Assembly: GCA_003550645.1 (NCBI GenBank)
Contig: PUKV01000245.1
Location: 1-33,034, forward strand
Source of the DNA: Syntrophomonadaceae bacterium
GTDB lineage: Bacteria; Bacillota; Dethiobacteria; DTU022
Length of the DNA: 33,034 bases
Reading direction: 5' to 3'
Below the pieces are notes generated by a model. The model searched no databases, was not told the DNA's origin, and was given only the letters and a program-made list of their open reading frames with translations. The translations under genes and the position numbers were made by a program. Shown here piece by piece: positions 8,910 through 17,579 of this stretch. Within the stretch, counting starts at the first letter, position 1. Each line of letters begins with the position of its first letter.

Positions 8910-10809
8910 TGCCATTGAAAAAGAAGCAGTTGCAGCTATGGAAGAAAAGCAAAACAACGATATTCCCCAGATTTACGTCGGCTGTGCCACCTGCGGCAAC
9001 GCTACCGGGGCCCAGTCGGTAGTCCAAACCATAAAAAACAAGCTGGATAAAGAAAACGTCACCGCCGAGATCAAGGAAGTCGGCTGTATCGGGATGTGCT
9101 TCGCCGAAGTCCTGGTTGACGTAATTAAACCGGGGCGACCGCGCATTTCTTACCAGGATGTAACCCCGGAAAAAGCTGAAGAAATTATCGACAGCTACAT
9201 CCTTAACGACGATCACCGCCCGGACCTGGCCCTCGGCTTTTTCGGTGAGGGCGGGCCGGAAGATATCGAGCAGATTGACACCGGCGACGTGTTTAAGAAC
9301 CAGCAGCGCGTTATCTTGAAAAACTGCGGGGTTATTGACCCCGAAAATATTAACGAATACATCGCCAGGGGCGGTTACAAGGGCCTGGCCGAGGCGCTTG
9401 AAATGAAACAGGAAGAAATTATTGGCGTTCTCAAGGATTCAGGGCTGAGAGGCCGCGGTGGCGCCGGCTTTCCGGCCGGGCGCAAGTGGGAGTCCTGTCT
9501 GAAGCCCCAGGCCGATCAAAAGTACGTCATCTGCAACGCCGACGAGGGCGACCCCGGTGCTTTCATGGACCGCTCGGTCCTGGAAGGAGACCCCCATTCG
9601 GTGATCGAGGGCATGATCATCGCCGGGTATACCATCGGCTCATCAAAAGGCTATTTCTACGTCCGCGCTGAATACCCCCTGGCCATCAACCGGCTGCGCA
9701 AGGCCTTAGCCCAGGCCAGGGAGAAAAACCTGCTCGGGGAAAATATCCTGGGCACCGGCTTTGACTTCGACCTGGAAATTTTCCAGGGCGCCGGCGCCTT
9801 TGTCTGCGGCGAATCAACAGCCCTGGTTATGTCCATCGAAGGCAACCGCGGCTGGCCCAAACCACTGCCCCGCCCCAGAACCACCGAACAGGGCCTGTGG
9901 GACAAGCCGACCCTGTTGAACAACGTCAAAACTTTCTCCGTGGTACCCCAGATCCTGAGCAAGGGTGCCGACTGGTTTAAGAGTATCGGCACCGAGGGCA
10001 GCCCCGGCACGGCTGTTTTTGCCCTGACCGGAACGATCAACCGCAGCGGTTTGATCGAGGTGCCCATGGGTATCGAGCTGAAAAAAATTATATATGAAGT
10101 CGGCGGCGGTATCCTGAACGACAGGAAATTTAAGGCTGTCCAGACCGGCGGCCCTTCGGGAGGATGTTTGCCGGAAGATAAACTGCACCTTTCGGTCGAC
10201 TTCGATACCCTCGTCGAAGCCGGGTCGATGATGGGTTCAGGCGGTATGGTCGTTATCGATGAGACCACCTGCATGGTCGACGTGGCCCGCTACTTCCTGG
10301 ACTTCACCTTTGAAGAATCATGCGGCCAGTGCGTCCCCTGCAGGCAGGGCACCCAGCAGATGCTCGAGGTGCTGAACGATATTTGTGAGGGCAGAGGCCG
10401 TGAAGGCGACATCGAGCACCTGCTCGAACTGGGCGATTCAATTATCAAAAGCTCTATCTGCGGGCTGGGCCAAACGGCACCCAACCCGGTCCTGAGCACG
10501 GTCCAGTACTTCCGGGACGAGTATGAAGCCCACATCCGGGATCATGCCTGCCCGGCCCTGGTCTGCAAGAACCTGATCGTGTTTACCATCGACGAAGAAA
10601 AATGCACCGCCTGCGGGCGCTGCCGTAAGGCCTGCCCGGTTGAGGCGATCAGCGGCGAAAAGAAAGTGCCGCATAAGATTGATCAAAGCAAGTGCACCAA
10701 GTGCGGCATTTGCTTCCAGGAATGCCCCGAGCGCTTCAGCGCGGTGGTGCGCCTGACAGGAAAAGAAAATCTGGCTGCTGCGGCTAGAGGGAGGTTGAGT
10801 GATGTTTAA
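8893..10809 (+). CDS. NuoF/HydB-like NADH-binding flavoprotein subunit with N-terminal [2Fe-2S] and C-terminal 2x[4Fe-4S] domains
   Basis: GLRGRGGAGFPAGRKWE, NADEGDPGAFMDRS, ESCGQCVPCRQGTQQMLEVL, C-terminal CTACGRCRKACP...CTKCGICFQECP. GTG start 8893 with AAAGGAGGG upstream. Confidence 0.95.
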   Translation: MIQKFDAIEKEAVAAMEEKQNNDIPQIYVGCATCGNATGAQSVVQTIKNKLDKENVTAEIKEVGCIGMCFAEVLVDVIKPGRPRISYQDVTPEKAEEIIDSYILNDDHRPDLALGFFGEGGPEDIEQIDTGDVFKNQQRVILKNCGVIDPENINEYIARGGYKGLAEALEMKQEEIIGVLKDSGLRGRGGAGFPAGRKWESCLKPQADQKYVICNADEGDPGAFMDRSVLEGDPHSVIEGMIIAGYTIGSSKGYFYVRAEYPLAINRLRKALAQAREKNLLGENILGTGFDFDLEIFQGAGAFVCGESTALVMSIEGNRGWPKPLPRPRTTEQGLWDKPTLLNNVKTFSVVPQILSKGADWFKSIGTEGSPGTAVFALTGTINRSGLIEVPMGIELKKIIYEVGGGILNDRKFKAVQTGGPSGGCLPEDKLHLSVDFDTLVEAGSMMGSGGMVVIDETTCMVDVARYFLDFTFEESCGQCVPCRQGTQQMLEVLNDICEGRGREGDIEHLLELGDSIIKSSICGLGQTAPNPVLSTVQYFRDEYEAHIRDHACPALVCKNLIVFTIDEEKCTACGRCRKACPVEAISGEKKVPHKIDQSKCTKCGICFQECPERFSAVVRLTGKENLAAAARGRLSDV

Positions 10810-13477
10810 AGTTACGATCAACGGTTTAGATATTGAAGTCGAAAAGGGAACAACCGTATTTGAAGCAGCAGAAAAAGCGGGCATTTATATCCCCACCCTC
10901 TGCCACCATCCCGATCTTCCCACTTTTGGCGGCTGCCGCGTCTGCATGGTCGATGCCGACGGCAAAATTGTCACCGCCTGCCGGGCGCCGGTTACAGACG
11001 GCATGGTAGTCAAGACCGATACGGAGGAAGTGAGCAAGGTGCGGCTTTCCAACGTGGAACTGCTCCTGGCCAGCCATAACAAGGACTGCCAGAGCTGTAC
11101 CCGCAATAACAGCTGCCGGCTGCAGGAAGTAAGCGCCTTTGTGGGGATCAACCAGGAACGGATGAGGCAGATCCGCCGCTCTGTCGAGCCGGTTAAGCCG
11201 GACGACAGCAACCCCTTCTTCCACCGCGACTTTACCCGCTGTATTTTGTGCGGGATCTGCATCCGGACCTGCCAGGAAATCAACGGGGTAGCGGCCATCG
11301 ATTTTGCCTTCCGCGGTTTCCACACCAAGGTTTCTGTTTTGGGAGACAAACCGATCAAGGATTCCCATTGCGAATCCTGCGGCGAGTGCCTGGTGCGCTG
11401 CCCAACCGGGGCCCTCTACCTGAGCAGGCCGGAGACCCCGGAGCGTGAGGTGGAAAGCGTCTGCACTTACTGCGGAGTAGGCTGCGGGATCAAACTCGGA
11501 GTGCGCGGAGACCGGGTAGTTCATGTCGAAGGAAACCGGGACAACGAGGTCAACCGCGGCGATCTCTGCGTAAAAGGACGCTTCGGGTTTGATTTTATCA
11601 ACCACCCAGAACGCCTGAAGACACCCCTGATTAAGAAAGACGGGATTTTCGTAGAAGCCAGCTGGGATGAAGCCCTCGATTTCGTTGCCGATAAAATGAG
11701 TGACATCAAGTCCAAGCACGGAGCCGACGCCTTGGGCGGGATCAGCTCAGCTCGCTGCAGCAGTGAAGAGACCTACCTCTTCCAAAAAATATTCCGGGCC
11801 CTGGGCACAAATAACGTAGACCACTGCGCCCGTCTCTGACACGCTCCAACTGTAGCCGGTCTGGCTGCAACATTTGGAGGCGGAGCAATGACCAACAGCA
11901 TCGATGATATCGCCGACGAAGCCAGGGTTTTCTTTATCACCGGGTCCAATACCACCGAAACCCACCCGGTGATCGGTTACCGGATCAGGCGGGCCATCAA
12001 AAACGGCGCCAGGCTGATCGTGGCCGATCCAAGGCGGATCAAGATCGCCGAACATGCAGATGTATTCCTCCAGCTTAAACCGGGCACCAACGCCGCCCTG
12101 CTCCAGGGGATGGCTAAAGTGATCCTTGATGAAAAACTGTATGATGAAGATTTCATCAAAAACCGGACCGAAGGATTCGAGGAATACGCTGAAAAAATAA
12201 GCAGTATCGATTTGAACGAAATGGCCGAAATCACCGGGGTGCCGGCAGAACTTATTGCCGAAGCGGCCCGGCTTTATGCCGGCAGCAACCCGGCAGCCAT
12301 CCTTTATACCATGGGTATCACCCAGCATACAAGCGGCACTGACAATGTCCTGGCCCTGGCCGGCCTGGCTACTTTGACCGGGAACCTGGGCAAGCGCGGC
12401 GGTGGGGTCAACCCGCTGCGGGGCCAGAACAACGTGCAGGGAGCCTGTGATACGGGTGCTTTGCCTAACGTTTTCCCCGGTTACCAGCCGGTCAGCTCAC
12501 CGGAAGCGAACAAAAAATTCTCGGAAGCTTACGGCGCTGAAATTCCGGATAAACCGGGCATGCCCATGACCAGGATGTTCAAAGCGGCCCTGGAGGGTCA
12601 GATCAAGGGTGTCTACATAATGGGTGAAACCCCGGTGGTCAGTGAACCAGATATCTGCAAGATCACAGAAGCTTTAGGGGAACTGGAGCTGGTGATCGTG
12701 CAGGATCTCTTCTTTACCGAAACGGCCGACTACGCCGATGTGGTCCTGCCGGCGGCATCTTTCGCCGAGAAAGACGGCACTTTCGTCAACACCGAGCGCA
12801 GGGTTCAGAGGATCCGCAAGGCGGTTAGCGCCCCCGGCGTGGCAAAAAGCGACCTCGACATCTTCTGCGAACTGGGCCAAAAGCTGGGCCTGAAAGGCTT
12901 TGATTACAGCGGCGCCGCCGGGGTAATGAAAGAAATCGGCGAAATGAACCCGAAGTGGAAAGGGATCACCTACGAAAGGCTCGAAGCAGGCGGCCTGAGC
13001 TGGCCCTGCCCGGATGAAAACCACCCGGGCACACCAATTCTTTACGGTGAAAAATTCCTCACAGCGAGCGGCAAAGCCCAGTTTAAAGCGGTTGATTATA
13101 AACCGCCGGCCGAAGCTCCAGATGATGAATACCCGTTCATCCTCACCACCGGCAGATCACTTTACCATTACCACACCGGAACCATGACCCGCCGGTCCGA
13201 AGGTTTAAGCGATCTTTACGATGTGGAAAAAGCCCTGATTAGTTTGGAAGATGCAGAACGCCTGGGCTTAAGCGAAAACGATCGGGTCCGCCTTAGCTCC
13301 AGGCGGGGCGAAGTCGAAGCTGAAGTGAAGCCGGTTTCGGAATTAAAAGAAGGCACGGTCTTTATGACCTTCCATTTTGCCGAAACCTGCGCCAACCAGC
13401 TGACCAATTCCGAGCTGGATCCGGTAGCAAGCATTCCCGAACTAAAGGTCTGCACCGTCAACATGGAAAAGGTCTAA
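10802..13477 (+). CDS. fdhA: Formate dehydrogenase alpha subunit (molybdopterin/tungstopterin), selenocysteine-containing; TGA 11837-11839 read as Sec
   Basis: ORFs 10799-11839 and 11888-13477 are in the same frame, separated by TGA in the context NNVDHCARL-[TGA]-HAPTVAGLAATFGGGAMTNSIDD, the active-site Sec/Cys motif of formate dehydrogenases. N-terminal [2Fe-2S] (CHHPDLPTFGGCRVC), His-Cys cluster and 2x[4Fe-4S], CTYCGVGCGIKLGV, C-terminal molydopterin-binding domain. Confidence 0.95.
11840..11880 (+). promoter_or_regulatory. Candidate bacterial SECIS element
   Basis: Just after TGA: CTCCAA (11844-11849) pairs with TTGGAG (11874-11879); apical AGCC-GGTCT-GGCT (11854-11866) gives a GGUCU loop 18 nt after the UGA. 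Confidence 0.8.
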
Positions 13478-13496
13478 AACAGGCCTGAACTGACTA

Positions 13497-13539
13497 AAAC
13501 CTGGGACACGGGGACAGGCCCCCTGTTCCAGGTTTTTTT
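13497..13539 (+). terminator. Rho-independent terminator of the formate dehydrogenase operon
   Basis: AAACCTGGGACACGGGGACAGGCCCCCTGTTCCAGGTTTTTTT. Confidence 0.85.
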
Positions 13540-13694
13540 AGAACCAGTTGTAAACCAAACCTGGCCCGCTAAGCCACTGAAGACGGTTCTGCCGCCCCCG
13601 TGGTGCCGCTTATAATTCGACAGGGAAACAGGCTGAATAGCTGCGAATCTTTTGATTAGGACAGAAAACCTGTTCCTGGAAAGTGGGAGTATTA

Positions 13695-13862
13695 ATGCCG
13701 GATTGGGTCCATGCCATTCTTTATATAGCTATCATGACAACAATAATAGCTATAACAGCCTTTTACACCCAGAATATCTTTGCAGTTTTGGTCAGTATCA
13801 TGGCCGGCCATATTTTTGCCACAGCCGTAGTTAAAAGGTTGCCCGGTTTCTGGGGGCAATGA
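13695..13862 (+). CDS. Small (55 aa) predicted membrane protein; not in the supplied ORF track
   Basis: MPDWVHAILYIAIMTTIIAITAFYTQNIFAVLVSIMAGHIFATAVVKRLPGFWGQ*; GTGGGAG 5 nt before ATG; two hydrophobic segments. Confidence 0.6.
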   Translation: MPDWVHAILYIAIMTTIIAITAFYTQNIFAVLVSIMAGHIFATAVVKRLPGFWGQ

Positions 13863-13947
13863 TCCCGGTTAATGCGATTAGGATAGTAGAAATACTGGAG
13901 ATATATGATATAATGTATTACAAAACAAGAGATAGGAGATGAAAAAC

Positions 13948-14454
13948 ATGCTCTCAGAAAAATTGCTGGCGAAATTAAACGAGCAAATTACCCACGAGTT
14001 TTATTCCGCTCACTATTACCTGGCCATGGCTGCCTACTTCAAAAAGGAAGACTTAGACGGTTTTGCCAACTTTTTTATTGTCCAGGCTGAAGAAGAGCGC
14101 TTTCATGCCATGAAATTTTTCAACTTTATTTACGACCAGGGCGAAGAAGCAGTAATAACGGGCTTCAAAGATCCCAGGCGGGATTTCAAATCGGCCGAAG
14201 AGATCTTTACCCTGGCCCTGGAACACGAGCAGCTGGTCAGCAGCCTGATCAATGATTTGATGGCCATTGCCCTGGAAGAAAAGCACTATCCCAGCATCAG
14301 TTTCCTGCAGTGGTTTATCGATGAGCAGGTGGAAGAAGAAGCCACCATGGGCAAGCTGTTGAACCAGGTCAAGCGGGTCGGTGAAGAAGGGCACGGCATC
14401 CTGATGCTCGACCGGGAGCTGGCCGCACGGAGCTTTACCCCGGAGGGAGAGTAA
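13948..14454 (+). CDS. Ferritin (non-heme, FtnA-like)
   Basis: LAKLNEQITHEFYSAHYYLAMAAYFKKEDLDGFANFFIVQAEEERFHAMKFFNFI...SFLQWFIDEQVEEEATM. ATG 13948 (GGAG 9 nt upstream) preferred over ATG 13939, where GGAG directly abuts the start. Confidence 0.93.
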   Translation: MLSEKLLAKLNEQITHEFYSAHYYLAMAAYFKKEDLDGFANFFIVQAEEERFHAMKFFNFIYDQGEEAVITGFKDPRRDFKSAEEIFTLALEHEQLVSSLINDLMAIALEEKHYPSISFLQWFIDEQVEEEATMGKLLNQVKRVGEEGHGILMLDRELAARSFTPEGE

Positions 14455-14477
14455 AGCTAAAGACACAGGCAAATATT

Positions 14478-14522
14478 AAAAGGCCCCTCTTCCTTAAAAT
14501 AAGGCAGCTTGAGGGGCCTTTT
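14478..14522. terminator. Bidirectional terminator between convergent genes
   Basis: AAAAGGCCCCTC ... GAGGGGCCTTTT. Confidence 0.85.
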
Positions 14523-14523
14523 G

Positions 14524-15063
14524 TTATTCCACCATCAGGAAGGCATAGCGGTTCATCTCCTGCTCGTAGCTGTGCAGAACTTCTATGGGATAGCCGACAC
14601 TGCGCACCGTTGAAAAAACATCTACCGCCAGTGATTCAGGCCCGGGACGCGAATCTTCCTTGTTTATGCAGGCTTCCCTCTCACCGGTACAGCTGGAACA
14701 GAGGCGGCATTCATCCATAAAGAGCATGAAAGCCTTGTGATAGCCCATCCAGAACACTTCCCTTTCCACTTTGAGCAGCTCCCTGCTTACTTCCCGGCTC
14801 CAGGATACGCGATCCCCGGGGCGGTCCACTTGTTTGGTGATATGAAATATAACGGCCTGATCGTACTCGCTGAAGAAAGTGCGGCATTCTTCAACAGACG
14901 GAACCTGGGGCGGGCAGGAGCCCTTCTTGCCGTAACTGCTGCAGCCAAACCTGCATTTAAACCGCACCCAGTGGGCAACTTCAATCTGGGACGCATTAAT
15001 CCAGTGGTAATCTTTGAAATTGTAGCGCGCAAAGATTTCTTCCAGCTTACTGTATTCAGAAAT
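14524..15063 (-). CDS. DUF2284-like Cys-rich metal-binding protein; proposed AUU start
   Basis: WVRFKCRFGCSSYGKKGSCPPQVPSVEECRTFFSEYDQAVIFH...CRLCSSCTGEREACINKEDSRPGPESLAVDVF. AAAGGAGG lies 8 nt before ATT at 15063-15061; ORF-track start is TTG 15171. Confidence 0.8.
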   Translation of the reverse strand: MSEYSKLEEIFARYNFKDYHWINASQIEVAHWVRFKCRFGCSSYGKKGSCPPQVPSVEECRTFFSEYDQAVIFHITKQVDRPGDRVSWSREVSRELLKVEREVFWMGYHKAFMLFMDECRLCSSCTGEREACINKEDSRPGPESLAVDVFSTVRSVGYPIEVLHSYEQEMNRYAFLMVE

Positions 15064-15257
15064 GGCTACTTCCTCCTTTACAGGTACTGCATATAAATAT
15101 CTGCCCGGTAGTTTAACCTGGATGAGCAGGATCCCCCCGGCAGGGCTTTTCTGTAAAATAAAGTTCTGCAAGGGAGCCTCAATTCCTGCAGGATTATCGA
15201 TTGAATGAATTGCCTATTTGTTCTATAATATTAATATTGATTTAAGGAGGAATTGTT

Positions 15258-16109
15258 ATGAAAATGATGAAAGGAATGCTCATTGCCTTAACGCCGGTAA
15301 CGCTCTTTGCTATTTACTCTTACGGCCTCAACGCCTTGCTCCTTATTGCCGTCAGCGTAGCAACTGCGGTTGCTTCAGAGGCCCTCTACCAGTACGTGAC
15401 CAAAAAACCTTTAAAAATAAAGGATTTAAGCGCCGTGGTGACCGGCCTGCTCCTGGCTTTAACCGTCTCTCCCACTCTGCCTCTCTATGTTATAGCAGCG
15501 GGAGCGGTTGTGGGAATTGTTGTCGGGAAGCAGCTGTTCGGCGGCTATGGGAAGAATATTTTTAACCCGGCTCTTTTTGGCCGGCTTTTCATTATCTATG
15601 CCTTCCCCGGCACGATGACCCCGTGGCTGGCCCCCTTTGACATGACCACTACGGCAACTCCACTGCAGGTCGTCCGCAGTGAAGGGACTTTAACTCCCCT
15701 GCAGGATCTGTTTTTAGGGACAGTCCCGGGCAGCCTGGGAGAAGCTTCCGCCCTGCTGCTTCTTTTCGGGGGGGCCTGGTTAATTTACAAACGTTACGCC
15801 AACTGGCGGATCCCCCTGAGCTGCCTGGCAGCAGTGGTCCTGGTCTGCCTCGTAACCGGCCAAAACGTATTATTCCACCTTCTGTCCGGAAGTTTGCTCC
15901 TGGGCGCCTTCTTTATGGCTACAGACCCGATCAGTTCACCAAAAACTCAGCCCGGACGCTATATCTTTGGCTTCGGCGTAGGTTTAATCATAATGGCCAT
16001 GCGCCTCTGGGGGTGGCTGCCGGAAGGCACTACCTTTGCCATAATTGGCATGAACCTTTTTGTCCCCATCATCAACCGCTATACCAGGCCCAGGCCAAAG
16101 GCATCTTGA
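15258..16109 (+). CDS. RnfD/NqrB-family membrane flavoprotein (orphan)
   Basis: GGYGKNIFNPALFGRLF, flavinylation-type motif DMTTTATPL (target Thr codon 15657-15659), SGSLLLGAFFMATDPISSPKTQPGR; AAGGAGG upstream. Confidence 0.88.
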   Translation: MKMMKGMLIALTPVTLFAIYSYGLNALLLIAVSVATAVASEALYQYVTKKPLKIKDLSAVVTGLLLALTVSPTLPLYVIAAGAVVGIVVGKQLFGGYGKNIFNPALFGRLFIIYAFPGTMTPWLAPFDMTTTATPLQVVRSEGTLTPLQDLFLGTVPGSLGEASALLLLFGGAWLIYKRYANWRIPLSCLAAVVLVCLVTGQNVLFHLLSGSLLLGAFFMATDPISSPKTQPGRYIFGFGVGLIIMAMRLWGWLPEGTTFAIIGMNLFVPIINRYTRPRPKAS

Positions 16110-16193
16110 TCGGCCGCTTAACATAGCCGCTGCTCTTGTAGCCAGTGTTGCTGCATTAAGCACAGCAGGTCTATTGCCCATCGCACAAATACA

Positions 16194-16223
16194 GCCCGGG
16201 AGCATTAATACCCGGGCTTTTTT
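16194..16223 (+). terminator. Rho-independent terminator downstream of the rnfD-like gene
   Basis: GCCCGGG-agcattaata-CCCGGGC-TTTTTT. Confidence 0.85.
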
Positions 16224-16380
16224 ATGCAAATCGCCGACAGTGCATTTATTTCGCAATTAGTCGATAAGCCTAATAATACCTGCATAAGCGCATAATTGTT
16301 AATTCCCTGTTAATTACAGCCGCATCCTGCCGATAATAACAGCAAGAAGCAAATTGTAAGGAAACAGAGGGATCATAACC

Positions 16381-17571
16381 ATGGAAAAACTAACTACAGG
16401 CATAAAAAGAGCCGCCTTTTTAACCGGGCTGGACCAGCTGGTGAATAAAACCTGTCTTGCCCTGGCGGGGACAAGCCTGAGCCTGCTTATCCTGACCCGC
16501 CTCTCGGGGTGGATTCTGCCTCCAGCCACCATGCAGTTCCTGGTCCCGGCGCTGGCTATTATCTCCATTGTTGCCGTTTTCCTGTTTAAGCATGCCGGCT
16601 TAATTGTGGCCCTGCTTGCAAACTTTACCGGCCTGGGCCTGCTTTATAACCGCTGGTCGGCATCAGGTGAAGAAGCAATCGCAGTCATCATTGCCATGCT
16701 GGTTTACTCTACCCTGGGCTGCCTGATTATTTTCTTTTTCAAAGGTAAGGAAGAAGCCCACCGCCAGAACTTAGAGTGGATATCAACTATCGACTGCCTG
16801 ACCGAGATTTACAACCACCGCTATTTCCAGCAGAGATTAAACGAAGAGGTCGCCCGTTCGAAACGCAGTAGAAGCCCGGTGGCCCTTCTCTTCATCGACC
16901 TGGACAACTTCAAAGCTTATAATGACCAGAATGGACATGTTTTAGGGGATCGCATGCTCAAAATAACGGCGGATTTTCTAAAAAAAGAAGTGCGGATCCA
17001 TGATATTGTTTGCCGTTACGGCGGGGATGAATTTGTTATTATTCTACCGGAAACAGAGGCATTAAAAGCGGACCTGCTGGCTAAGCGCCTGGTCAACACG
17101 TTTACCCTCCTAAAAAAGCCCGGTAAAGCAGGCAGTAAAGCCGCAGTAACCCTTTCTATCGGGGCTTCATCTTACCCGGACCAGAGCAGGGATCTGGCGG
17201 AATTGATCCGTAACGCCGATCATGCCCTCTACCTGGCCAAGGAAGCGGGTAAGAACAAAACCAGGGTCTACGGAAAAAACAATTCAGAACAAGGCAGCAA
17301 AACAGGAGCATTAAAGGGCAGCTTTTGTTATAACTCTTTTAAAACAGCCCTGGTTTCCAATTACCGGATCCTGATGGAGATTACTGCCGGAAAAACGTCG
17401 GCCGGGACACCTGCTTCGGAACAATATTCAAAAGACGGAAACGGCAGTATCGAGAGCAGGCCTGACCAAAAAATCATGATCGGCAGGGCCCTGGGCCTGG
17501 GACACACCGCTTTGAACGAAAACTGGCAAACTGAAAAAAGCATGGAGAGTGTGAAAATAAAAGTGCATTAA
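16381..17571 (+). CDS. Membrane-anchored diguanylate cyclase (GGDEF)
   Basis: N-terminal hydrophobic helices; DCLTEIYNHRYFQQRLNEE...VRIHDIVCRYGGDEFVIILPET with RxxD I-site; DHALYLAKEAGKNKTRVYG; then a ~95-aa tail of unknown function. Confidence 0.93.
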   Translation: MEKLTTGIKRAAFLTGLDQLVNKTCLALAGTSLSLLILTRLSGWILPPATMQFLVPALAIISIVAVFLFKHAGLIVALLANFTGLGLLYNRWSASGEEAIAVIIAMLVYSTLGCLIIFFFKGKEEAHRQNLEWISTIDCLTEIYNHRYFQQRLNEEVARSKRSRSPVALLFIDLDNFKAYNDQNGHVLGDRMLKITADFLKKEVRIHDIVCRYGGDEFVIILPETEALKADLLAKRLVNTFTLLKKPGKAGSKAAVTLSIGASSYPDQSRDLAELIRNADHALYLAKEAGKNKTRVYGKNNSEQGSKTGALKGSFCYNSFKTALVSNYRILMEITAGKTSAGTPASEQYSKDGNGSIESRPDQKIMIGRALGLGHTALNENWQTEKSMESVKIKVH

Positions 17572-17579
17572 TACTTCTT

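Noticed and set aside
9657-10274. 205-aa minus-strand ORF inside the NuoF-like gene
   Set aside because: Antisense shadow of conserved NuoF sequence.
10826-11719. 297-aa minus-strand ORF inside fdhA
   Set aside because: Antisense shadow ORF of a clearly coding Fe-S protein; no recognisable domain.
10799-11839. fdhA as a pseudogene or as two separate genes because of the TGA
   Set aside because: Same frame on both sides, TGA exactly at the catalytic Sec position and a SECIS-like hairpin; selenocysteine decoding explains it better.
16060-16260. 66-aa ORF overlapping the rnfD-like 3' end and its terminator
   Set aside because: Runs through the Rho-independent terminator hairpin and lacks an SD; most likely non-coding.
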